Part shown: one piece after another, positions 50,180 to 57,223 of the stretch | Position numbering within the stretch: the first letter of the stretch is position 1 | Layout: the number at the start of each line of letters is the position of its first letter | Origin: DASRFR01 sp035651455 | GTDB lineage: Bacteria; Acidobacteriota; Terriglobia; Terriglobales; Acidobacteriaceae | Direction of reading: 5' to 3' | Length of the DNA: 64,000 nt | Assembly (NCBI GenBank): GCA_035651455.1 | Contig: DASRFR010000025.1 | Span: 62,001-126,000, forward strand | Position numbers and translations under genes: made by a program | Notes under the pieces: model-generated | The model's database searches: none | What the model saw: the letters and a program-made list of their open reading frames with translations, nothing else | What the model was told of the DNA's origin: nothing

Positions 50180-50740
50180 TTAGTAGCCCTGCTTCGACAC
50201 CAGGCTTCGTCCCAGTGGGACGGGCGCCAGGTCCACCCACGTGCTGCCGCCCTCTTCCCTTACAAAGGTAAGCTCGCGGACGTCGATGACCCGGCTGCCG
50301 TTAAACTCCGACCATCGCTGCTGGGCGACCCGGGCGGCGTCTTGGGCTTGCCCCTCCCCCCCTAGCTTCGCGATTGTCAGGTGCGGCATGTACGGCCACT
50401 CCTCACCCGCCGAAAGCGCGCCCGTGTTCAAGCGGTCGTGCAACTCCCTCATGCGGTATGCCGCGCGCGAAACCCTCAGAAATACAGTCGGGGTCACCGG
50501 GACGAAGGTCTCCACACCGTCGAGTTCGATCTGAAACGGCTCGACCGTGCTGCAAACTTCCTCGAGCAACTCCCGGGCCGCCGCCTCCGTGCTGGTTCCC
50601 TGCAGGCACCGAGGAGGCAGGATGGTGACGTGAGCGGGCAAGTGGGGAGAATCCGGATGCAGTTCCTTACGCAATTTTTCGACAAATTCGCCTACGGAAT
50701 TTCTCACGTAAGCCACTAAGGCGTAACGGGGGTTCTGCAT
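50180..50740 (-). CDS. 2'-5' RNA ligase family (2H phosphoesterase) protein
   Basis: A 186-residue protein of the LigT-like 2H fold. The two H-x-T motifs are HVTILPP (near residue 37) and HLTIAKL (near residue 120), separated by the expected distance. The frame runs from 50788, but the Met at 50740 (MQNPRYALVAYVRN) starts the first strand of the fold. Members act on 2',3'-cyclic or 2'-5' phosphate bonds in RNA or small molecules; the in vivo substrate is not known. It is on the minus strand, close to the NIPSNAP gene. Confidence 0.88.
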   Translation of the reverse strand: MQNPRYALVAYVRNSVGEFVEKLRKELHPDSPHLPAHVTILPPRCLQGTSTEAAARELLEEVCSTVEPFQIELDGVETFVPVTPTVFLRVSRAAYRMRELHDRLNTGALSAGEEWPYMPHLTIAKLGGEGQAQDAARVAQQRWSEFNGSRVIDVRELTFVREEGGSTWVDLAPVPLGRSLVSKQGY

Positions 50741-50860
50741 TTGACCGGGGAACATTATACCGCCCGGACACCCCCTCGCGTTGCTCACTGCCGGGATTGA
50801 TTTGCGCTTGCCCGATCTCTCACGTAAAGCGCACTAAAGCTGCCCCCTTTCCGCCAGTCC

Positions 50861-51214
50861 TTATTTGGATTGAGAAACTCCGGCAAGCGAAGAAGGGATT
50901 TCGAAGGTTCCCTCGACCACCTCGAGGAAAGTACGTTCCTCGCGGAGGATCAGTCGCTTGCTCTGGGCCATTGCGAAATTCTCACGACTTTCCGGATCTG
51001 TCCTCAACCGCGCGCGGTAGGCTTCGTACGAGGCGAGGCTGTCGAACGCAATCAATCCCCAGGCAATATCGTTGGTGCCCTCATGCGGAAGGAAGTATCC
51101 GACCAGGTATCCGCCGCAACGGGGAATGATGCGACCCCAGTTCTCGGCGTACTTTTTGAACTCCCCCCGCTGAAAAGGATCAATCTGATAACGAATAAAG
51201 CAGGTAATTCTCAC
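50861..51214 (-). CDS. NIPSNAP-family protein
   Basis: A 117-residue protein with one NIPSNAP ferredoxin-like domain: VRITCFIRYQIDPFQRGEFKKY, then GGYLVGYFLPHEGTNDIAWGLIAFDSLASYEAYRARL and FLEVVEGTFEIP. The GTG at 51214 lies six bases after GGGAGG and starts the first strand, so it is preferred to the frame opening at 51334, whose extra codons overlap the divergent ArsR promoter. Function is unknown. Divergent placement next to an ArsR-type regulator suggests the two are linked. Confidence 0.88.
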   Translation of the reverse strand: MRITCFIRYQIDPFQRGEFKKYAENWGRIIPRCGGYLVGYFLPHEGTNDIAWGLIAFDSLASYEAYRARLRTDPESRENFAMAQSKRLILREERTFLEVVEGTFEIPSSLAGVSQSK

Positions 51215-51351
51215 CGGTATCCTCCCTGTCTTTTGCCGAGATGACCCAACATCCGGGCGTGGGATGCAGACGATGGCCGCGGCTATAAACAGCTGCAAGA
51301 CTTCGCGCCGGCTCATCGAAGCCACCGAGTGCATCTGGGCAACTATGCATT

Positions 51352-51380
51352 TTGCGGAACATGGACACTTCGATTATGAT
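51352..51380 (+). promoter_or_regulatory. promoter of the ArsR-type gene, possibly leaderless
   Basis: TTGCGG (51352-51357), a 17-base spacer and TATGAT (51375-51380). The predicted start of transcription coincides with the ATG at 51387, and no Shine-Dalgarno precedes that ATG, so the mRNA may lack a leader. Confidence 0.45.
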
Positions 51381-51386
51381 CAAAAT

Positions 51387-52085
51387 ATGAACGCACAGTG
51401 CTCTGCGGAAGTGGCTGTCTCCCAGATAGCATCCGCGATTGGCGAGCCGGCGAGGGCCAGGATTCTCTATTGTCTTGTAGACGGTCGCGCCAGAACGGCT
51501 ACCGAGCTCGCTGTGGTCGCGGACGTGAGTCCGTCTACGGGCAGCTCTCACCTGCAGCGGCTCGTGAGCGAAAAATTGGTGAGTGTCTGTGCACAGGGCA
51601 AGCACCGCTACTACAGTTTGCAAGGACCGAGCGTCGCCGCCGCACTAGAGGCACTCAGTGTGGTCGCAGGTGAATCCTCTCAGAAATTCGCGCCGAGCAC
51701 TCCAAAGGGACTGCGGCTGGCGCGCACTTGTTACGATCATATTGCCGGCACGCTGGGGGTCTTGCTGCATGATCGTTTCCGGGCGCTCCGCTGGCTCTCG
51801 TCCCGCTCTGGCCATGACCACTGCGATCTCACAGCGGAGGGCGCGGCAGCTTTTGAGAAGCTGGGGGTAGATGTTGCGGCAATGCGCAATTTGAGGCGCC
51901 GCTTCGCCTACTCTTGTGTGGACTGGAGTGAAAGGCGACCTCATCTTGGAGGGGCATTGGGAGCGGCTGTGCTGAAGGTCGCGCTCAGGGAACGATGGGT
52001 CGTCCCGGAGCTCGATAGTCGAGCGCTCCGAATCACGAATGCTGGACGACGCCAAATGCTGAGCCGATTCGGGCTCTCCATTTGA
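51387..52085 (+). CDS. ArsR-family transcriptional regulator with C-terminal extension
   Basis: A 232-residue regulator. Residues 8-90 are an ArsR winged helix (VSQIASAIGEPARARILYCLVDG, ATELAVVADVSPSTGSSHLQRLVSEKLVSV, GKHRYYSLQGPSVAAALEALSVVAG). The remaining 140 residues (RLARTCYDHIAGTLGVLLHDR, then CVDWSERRPHLGGALGAAVL) form an extra domain found in a subset of ArsR-like proteins, with Cys/His residues that could bind a ligand or metal, unproven. The frame opens at 51264; the ATG at 51387 fits the domain and a leaderless promoter. It is divergent from the NIPSNAP gene and probably controls it. Confidence 0.88.
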   Translation: MNAQCSAEVAVSQIASAIGEPARARILYCLVDGRARTATELAVVADVSPSTGSSHLQRLVSEKLVSVCAQGKHRYYSLQGPSVAAALEALSVVAGESSQKFAPSTPKGLRLARTCYDHIAGTLGVLLHDRFRALRWLSSRSGHDHCDLTAEGAAAFEKLGVDVAAMRNLRRRFAYSCVDWSERRPHLGGALGAAVLKVALRERWVVPELDSRALRITNAGRRQMLSRFGLSI

Positions 52086-52228
52086 GCGATCAGCATTCCG
52101 GTGGTTGAGTTTCATCATCTTCGTGTTTAGTCGGATAATAACGGTACAGATTCAGGCGTGAGGAAGACCGGGCGCCATAAGAATGCGCAGGCCGTGTGTC
52201 CAGCGCGCACTCTGGCATGCTTTGAGAG

Positions 52229-54343
52229 GTGAGTGTGGTCGGGCAAGTGCTGGGACATTACCGAATCATTTCCAAGATCGGCGAGGGCGGCATGGGGGTC
52301 GTGTATCGCGCTCACGACGAAGTTTTGCATCGTGATGTGGCGCTGAAGGTGGTGAAGAAAGATGCTGGGCTGCGACCTGAGGCCAGCCAGAACCTGCTGC
52401 GGGAGGCCCGCTCCTCGTCCGCCCTCTCTCATCCGAACATCTGCACCATTCATGAAGTAGGCGAGACTGACGGTGAGCTCTTCATTGTCATGGAACTGGT
52501 TGAAGGAAAGTCGCTGCGCGTACTGAGTGGCGACACGGGTTTGCCGCATGAATCGGTTTTGCGTTATGGAGTGCAGATCGCGAGCGCGCTGGCGCGAGCG
52601 CACGACCGCGGCATCGTGCACCGCGATCTGAAAACAGCAAATATTGTGGTTACGCCCGAAGGTCTGGTGAAGGTTCTCGATTTCGGGTTGGCAAAACAAA
52701 TCGGGAGCGCGATTTTCGAGGAGCCAACTCGCTCGTTTGCCACTGCAGGAGACGCGTCCAGCGTGAGCGGAACTCTGCCATACATGGCGCCCGAGATCCT
52801 GGGTGGCGATGCGGGGGATTATCGCAGTGATCTGTGGGCGCTGGGTGTGGTGTTGTACGAAGCGGTCTCCGGACGTCTGCCCTTCGAAGGGCGCACCGGA
52901 TTCGAAGTCACCGCGGCCATCATTCGTGAAGTGCCGAAGCCGCTGGGTCCGCCAGTGCCTCCCGGATTGTGGGCGGTTGTTCAACGCTGCCTGGCGAAAG
53001 AGCCGATCCAGCGTTACCAGCGTGCCAGCGAAGTGCAGGCGGCTCTGGAGGCGGTGCAGTCGGGAGCGATCGTTTCCCAGGCACCGGGTCCTGATCCCAG
53101 TGTGCTCAACACGACGGTGCTCCATAGCGTCAGACATGCGCAGGTCAAGAAAGGAGACTTCCTCCTCCTCATCGGCACCACCAAGGGAGCCTTCATTCTC
53201 AGGTCGAATACGCAGCGCGCACGCTGGGACATTGGCGGCCCCTACTTTCACGGCCACGCCGTCTACGCCATGGCATACGATGGGCGTGGCGAACGGCGCC
53301 GCATCTGGGCTTCGACCCACAGCTATTGGGGCACGGTGTTGCGCTCCAGTGACGACTTCGGGAAGAGCTGGACAGTCCCCAGGGAAGCCACCCTTCGCTT
53401 CCCGGTGGATACCGGCGTTTCACTCAAGAACATCTGGCAAATCGTGCTCGGCCCGGAGGATCGGCCTGATCTGCTTTACTGCGGAGTGGAACCGGCGGCA
53501 CTGTTTGAAACTCAGGATTGGGGCGAGAGCTGGTCGCTGGTACGCGGATTGTTCGATCATCCGCATCGCCCACGGTGGATGCCCGGGAATGGCGGCCTCG
53601 CCTTGCACACAATCATTCTCCACCCGCAAGATCGGCAGCAAATCTTCGTGGCTATTTCTTCTGGCGGAGTTTACCGCACCAGGGATGGCGGAGCGACCTG
53701 GACAGCGCAGAACCGGGGGATCCGCGCAACCTTCACGCCGAATAAGTACCCCGAGTTCGGTCAGTGTGTGCATAAGATCGCCATGCACCCCGACCGCCCG
53801 GAACGATTATTTTTGCAGAATCACTGGGGTTTGTATCGCTCCGACGACTCTGGCGAGAACTGGAATGATATCGCCAATGGCGTTCCTTCAGACTTCGGAT
53901 TCCCGGTGCTGGTACATCCCAGGAACCCGGACTGCGTATACGTGATCCCGGTCGAATCGGACCAGTTTCGCTGCGCGGTTGACGGACGGCTGCGCGTATA
54001 CCGAACTCGCAACGCGGGGAACTCATGGGAACCGCTCATGCGGGGTCTGCCGCAAAAAGGGGCTTACGAAACCGTGCTGCGCGATGCGTTGGTTGCGGAC
54101 TCGTTCGATCCACCCGGCATTTACTTCGGGACGCGCAGCGGCCAGCTCTTCGGTTCCCTCGACGAAGGAAGAAACTGGGCCAAGATACTCGACGGCCTTC
54201 CCTCAGTGATATGCGTTCGAACGGCCATGGTCGACGATGCGACAAGCGGCATAAAGGCCAGGGCGGCGGCACACACCAAGTCGTGGCAAACCCGTGATAG
54301 CGGTCGCGCGACGAATAAATCGCGTGCCACCAGAAACACTTGA
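52229..54343 (+). CDS. Ser/Thr protein kinase fused to six-Asp-box (sortilin/BNR-type) propeller
   Basis: A 704-residue fusion. Residues 10-270 are a Pkn-type kinase with glycine loop KIGEGGMGVVYRA, catalytic HRDLKTAN (Asp133), DFG (Asp151) and APEI, all intact. After a short linker without a membrane helix, the rest is an exo-sialidase/VPS10-like propeller, opening KKGDFLLLIGTTKGAFILRS and carrying six Asp-box motifs (SDDFGKSW, TQDWGESW, TRDGGATW, SDDSGENW, TRNAGNSW, SLDEGRNW). Stand-alone versions of this propeller are usually encoded next to MoaD-like genes, as here: the next gene starts at the stop. GTG 52229 is used; GTG 52235 is as likely. Both domains should be cytoplasmic. Confidence 0.92.
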   Translation: MSVVGQVLGHYRIISKIGEGGMGVVYRAHDEVLHRDVALKVVKKDAGLRPEASQNLLREARSSSALSHPNICTIHEVGETDGELFIVMELVEGKSLRVLSGDTGLPHESVLRYGVQIASALARAHDRGIVHRDLKTANIVVTPEGLVKVLDFGLAKQIGSAIFEEPTRSFATAGDASSVSGTLPYMAPEILGGDAGDYRSDLWALGVVLYEAVSGRLPFEGRTGFEVTAAIIREVPKPLGPPVPPGLWAVVQRCLAKEPIQRYQRASEVQAALEAVQSGAIVSQAPGPDPSVLNTTVLHSVRHAQVKKGDFLLLIGTTKGAFILRSNTQRARWDIGGPYFHGHAVYAMAYDGRGERRRIWASTHSYWGTVLRSSDDFGKSWTVPREATLRFPVDTGVSLKNIWQIVLGPEDRPDLLYCGVEPAALFETQDWGESWSLVRGLFDHPHRPRWMPGNGGLALHTIILHPQDRQQIFVAISSGGVYRTRDGGATWTAQNRGIRATFTPNKYPEFGQCVHKIAMHPDRPERLFLQNHWGLYRSDDSGENWNDIANGVPSDFGFPVLVHPRNPDCVYVIPVESDQFRCAVDGRLRVYRTRNAGNSWEPLMRGLPQKGAYETVLRDALVADSFDPPGIYFGTRSGQLFGSLDEGRNWAKILDGLPSVICVRTAMVDDATSGIKARAAAHTKSWQTRDSGRATNKSRATRNT

Positions 54344-54345
54344 TC

Positions 54346-54714
54346 ATGCGAATCGTCTTTCATCTTCCGGAGGCGTTGCGCGAATTCGGCGACGGGCAGA
54401 GCCGAGTCGAGGTGGACGTTCCGGCAGCGACGCTCGGTGATGCTCTAGCGGCGTTGTGGACGCGTTATCCCGGGGTTCGAGATCGTATTGCAGACGAACA
54501 GGGCCAGGTGCGGGAGCACATCAACATCTTTGTTGGAGACGAGAACATGCGTTACACGGGGGGCTTGGCAACATCCATCGATTCGGCCTCAGAAATTTCG
54601 ATTGTGCCCGCCATCAGCGGCGGAGCAGAGGGTGTCCAAAAATCCGTGATGCGGAGTGGAAACAAAATTAGAAAGTACTTTAGAATCAATTCTGCAGTTA
54701 ATGTCGGGGCGTAG
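54346..54714 (+). CDS. MoaD/ThiS-like ubiquitin-fold protein with extension past the Gly-Gly
   Basis: A 122-residue frame. Residues 1-93 are a complete beta-grasp MoaD/SAMP-like protein (MRIVFHLPEALREFGDGQSR, AALWTRYPGVRDRI, HINIFVGDENMRYTGGLAT, ISIVPAISGG), with the diglycine at residues 92-93 where family members end. Here the frame continues for 29 more residues (AEGVQKSVMRSGNKIRKYF...) and overlaps the first ten bases of tRNA-Pro. The protein would need trimming to act as a sulfur carrier or protein modifier, or the stop codon has been lost. It starts just after the kinase-propeller stop (ATG 54346, or TTG 54340 overlapping it). Confidence 0.85.
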   Translation: MRIVFHLPEALREFGDGQSRVEVDVPAATLGDALAALWTRYPGVRDRIADEQGQVREHINIFVGDENMRYTGGLATSIDSASEISIVPAISGGAEGVQKSVMRSGNKIRKYFRINSAVNVGA

Positions 54715-54781
54715 CGCAGCCTGGTAGCGCACCTGCCTTGGGCGCAGGGGGTCGTTGGTTCAAATCCAATCGCCCCGACCA
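54705..54781 (+). tRNA. tRNA-Pro (anticodon TGG)
   Basis: Complete cloverleaf: acceptor CGGGGCG with CGCCCCG (C1-G72 as in bacterial tRNA-Pro), D arm GCGC/GCGC, anticodon stem CCTGC/GCAGG with loop CTTGGGC (anticodon TGG), T loop TTCAAAT, discriminator A and encoded CCA. A TAGAAT at 54681-54686 is the likely -10 element. The upstream MoaD-like frame runs into its 5' end. Confidence 0.97.
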
Positions 54782-54946
54782 TTTCTGTTCGGCGATCCAG
54801 CCCACGTAATTCACTGAGTCGAAGGTTTACATCCTGCCAGTTACTTCTGATTGCCTTCATTGGACGTGCCGTTCTGAATGAGATTTGCTAATCTTTTTTG
54901 CCTGTCGTGGAGTGTACTCAGTTTCAAGATTCAAGGAAGTTTCCGC

Positions 54947-55294
54947 ATGAGCAACCCAGATCGTAGCTGTGTTATCCGTCTTGCCGAGGCGCAAGCATGT
55001 ATTGCCGGCCCTGCAGGCGAACACGCCGTGAGCGTGTTCCGGCGTGGCCCTCTCGATGTGGCCCTTTCGGTCCCTCTGCGCCCGAAGCAGCAGGCGCCAC
55101 ACGCACAGGACGAGATTTACTTCATCGTTCGTGGTAGTGGAGTGCTCATCCACGATGGTAAACGGGATATGTTCGAGTCAGGCGACCTGCTGTTTGTGGC
55201 TGCGGGAATCGAACATCAAATGGAGGACATTTCCCAGGATTTCGCAATGTGGCGTGTGTTTTATGGTCCCACTGGAGGCGAAGTCGCGATATAA
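54947..55294 (+). CDS. single-domain cupin protein
   Basis: A 115-residue beta-barrel protein with both cupin motifs: PHAQDEIYFIVRGSGVLIHDGKR (His/Glu metal ligands) and FESGDLLFVAAGIEHQMED (final His). The start at 54947 (MSNPDRSCVIRLAEAQ) is chosen over 54878 since the longer N-terminus has no cupin character. Metal binding is likely; the substrate is unknown. It is downstream of tRNA-Pro and convergent with a small minus-strand gene. Confidence 0.85.
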   Translation: MSNPDRSCVIRLAEAQACIAGPAGEHAVSVFRRGPLDVALSVPLRPKQQAPHAQDEIYFIVRGSGVLIHDGKRDMFESGDLLFVAAGIEHQMEDISQDFAMWRVFYGPTGGEVAI

Positions 55295-55347
55295 AGCCAC
55301 CCTGCTTTGGCCGTGAGCACAACGACCGATTCAACATTCTCCTGGGA

Positions 55348-55590
55348 CTATCGATCGTCCGGCATCCGCCTTTTCACTTGTTCCTCGTGAAGCAGCAAAT
55401 TCTGCAATGCGATTTCAAGGAGTTCCCTCTCTACTTCGTTAACGTGCAACTCGCGTGCAAGCTGCACAGTCCGGGCATGGATGGCCAGCCGCGCCGCCTC
55501 CACGCTATGTCCCACGAGGCGAGGGTCGCGCTCTTGCATGGCACGGTTATAGAAATCGATCCAGTTCGCAGGATATAAGCTGTGGGTCAT
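55348..55590 (-). CDS. small helical hypothetical protein
   Basis: An 80-residue frame (MTHSLYPANWIDFYNRAMQE, then DPRLVGHSVEAARLAIHARTVQLARELHVNEVERELLEIALQNLLLH in one long amphipathic helical stretch, ending KRRMPDDR). Heptad-like Leu/Ile spacing suggests a helical bundle or coiled coil. The start at 55590 is taken; a longer frame reaches 55659. No family is recognised. It ends between the cupin and the receiver gene. Confidence 0.5.
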   Translation of the reverse strand: MTHSLYPANWIDFYNRAMQERDPRLVGHSVEAARLAIHARTVQLARELHVNEVERELLEIALQNLLLHEEQVKRRMPDDR

Positions 55591-55853
55591 CACCGCGTCC
55601 GGGTAACGCGTGAGCGGAGGATAGGTCGATGCCGATATCCCGGCAGTGATACAGGTCACATTTTGAAGCTTTCGCCTGAGGATTTCTTTCCCGAATGACT
55701 ACCCATTAGAGTCGGGGTGCCGGGTCGTTCCCGTGCGCCCAGCCGAGACGGGCGGCAGTGCGACCAGAATACAGGATGTACTGTATCGAACAATGGCCAG
55801 AGCTGCGGCATTATGGATGCCGGCCGCCACAATGAGCGGCTCGTCGCAGCCAT

Positions 55854-56273
55854 ATGCCAGCGAGCCTTTCGAAGCGCCTTTTATTTGTGGACGATGAACC
55901 AAATATCCGCGCAACTCTTCCCATCATCTTGCGGCGATACGGCTTCGAGGTAACCGTCGCCGCAACAGTTGGAGAGGCGCTCGAAGCTATCGCAACGAAA
56001 GAATTCGACCTGCTGCTTTGCGATCTGAACATTGAGACTGCAAGCGATGGGTATACGGTTGTGCGCGCGCTTCGCCAACTCAACCCGCGTTGCGTCACCG
56101 TAATCCTGACAGCCTACCCTGGCATGGACAGCGCGATCGAGGGCATTCGCGAAGGAGTGGATGACTACATCATCAAGCCCGCCGGCGCGGACGTGCTGGT
56201 GGCGCTCCTGGCGGAAAAGCTAGAAGCTCGGAAAGGTGCGGAGATGTCTTCGGCGGCCAGCTTGCAGACTTAG
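55854..56273 (+). CDS. single-domain response regulator receiver
   Basis: A 139-residue receiver protein. The acidic pair (LLFVDDEPNIRATL), the phospho-acceptor Asp in LLLCDLNIET, the Thr/Ser position (VILTAYPG) and the Lys (DDYIIKPAG) are all present, so phosphorylation should work. No output domain follows, so it acts through protein contacts. It is on the plus strand, convergent with the two receiver genes of the neighbouring histidine-kinase operon, with only 13 bases between stops. Confidence 0.9.
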   Translation: MPASLSKRLLFVDDEPNIRATLPIILRRYGFEVTVAATVGEALEAIATKEFDLLLCDLNIETASDGYTVVRALRQLNPRCVTVILTAYPGMDSAIEGIREGVDDYIIKPAGADVLVALLAEKLEARKGAEMSSAASLQT

Positions 56274-56286
56274 AACTGCACCGGAA

Positions 56287-56751
56287 CTACGATTGTGCGC
56301 GCATCACCAACTTTGGCGCCTGGTTCAACTCCATCCAATACTCTTGAATTTGCCGCACCATCTCGACAATGTCAGCAGGATTTCCCGGCTTCACCAGATA
56401 AGAATTCGCACCCAGATCATACGCCGCATTCACGGTGCTCACTTGCCGGTCCCCGGTAAGCACCACGACTGGAATGCGCCTGACTTCAGGTTGGGTTCGC
56501 TTCCACTGCAACAACTGCAGTCCAGTCATCCCGGGCAGCTTCAGATCCATCAGAATTAGCGCCGGGAGCGGGTGCTTGGCGCGGTCGGCGTATTCCCGGG
56601 CGCCGGCAAGATAGGCAAACGCATCGTCTCCATTGGCGAAATGAAGGATGGGATTGAGCACCTTGGCCTTTTCGAAGCCGCGTCGCAGCAGAGCAGCATC
56701 GGCGGCATCATCCTCGACGATCAAAATCGTTTCCAGTACACGGTCAGACAT
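56287..56751 (-). CDS. single-domain response regulator receiver (Rcp1-like)
   Basis: A 154-residue receiver of the type that partners phytochrome-like kinases: ILIVEDDAADAALLRRGFEKA, phospho-acceptor Asp in LILMDLKLPG, VVVLTGDRQ, and the C-terminal SYLVKPGNPADIVEMVRQIQEYWMELN. It overlaps the preceding receiver gene by 8 bases (ATG 56751 lies before that gene's stop at 56744), so it is translated from the same mRNA as the kinase. The two minus-strand receivers share the same length, a W-containing C-terminal helix and probably arose by duplication. Confidence 0.9.
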   Translation of the reverse strand: MSDRVLETILIVEDDAADAALLRRGFEKAKVLNPILHFANGDDAFAYLAGAREYADRAKHPLPALILMDLKLPGMTGLQLLQWKRTQPEVRRIPVVVLTGDRQVSTVNAAYDLGANSYLVKPGNPADIVEMVRQIQEYWMELNQAPKLVMRAQS

Positions 56752-57223
56752 TGCGATCACGAAATGCCTTCGCTATGCCCCCTTGCAAGTCCGGGGGCTC
56801 GTTCAAACGCATCCAGTAGGATTCCACTTGCGCGAGCATTTTTTCCAAGTCTCCAGGTATTGACGGTTTACTCAGGTACGAGTTGGCGCCCAGATCGAAT
56901 GCCCGGTTGATATCCGCGGAGTGCCGCGAGGAAGTAAGCATGACGATCGGAAGGCGGTTCAGCCCTGAGCGTTGTCTGCGAATCCATTCCAGTACCTCGA
57001 ACCCGGAACGGCGTGGCAACTTGATATCCAGCAGGACCACACAGGGCAGGGGATGAGCTACCCGGTTTTCATATGGCGCTTCTCCGGAAAGATAAGCCAC
57101 AACCTCATCACCATTACTGAGCCGTATTACCCTCAGCTCGCGGGCGAGCTTTTTAAACGCGCGTTGGATGAGGCGCACATCCGCCGGATCATCCTCCACC
57201 AGCAGCACCGGACTGTCAGTCAA
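56744..57223 (-). CDS. single-domain response regulator receiver (Rcp1-like)
   Basis: A 159-residue receiver with VLLVEDDPADVRLIQRAFKKL, phospho-acceptor Asp in VVLLDIKLPR, IVMLTSSRH and SYLSKPSIPGDLEKMLAQVESYWMRLN. The frame can be read from 57271, inside the kinase gene, but the TTG at 57223 has GGAGG seven bases upstream and its TTG overlaps the kinase stop (TTGA), the same coupling as ATGA. It is therefore the middle gene of a kinase-receiver-receiver operon. Confidence 0.9.
   Translation of the reverse strand: MTDSPVLLVEDDPADVRLIQRAFKKLARELRVIRLSNGDEVVAYLSGEAPYENRVAHPLPCVVLLDIKLPRRSGFEVLEWIRRQRSGLNRLPIVMLTSSRHSADINRAFDLGANSYLSKPSIPGDLEKMLAQVESYWMRLNEPPDLQGGIAKAFRDRNV

Noticed and set aside
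52127..53320. 397-codon frame opposite the kinase domain
   Set aside because: Antisense to an intact kinase with all catalytic motifs; no support of its own.
52803..53945. 380-codon frame on the same strand as the kinase-propeller, other frame
   Set aside because: Cys/Arg/Ser-rich out-of-frame translation of the Asp-box propeller.
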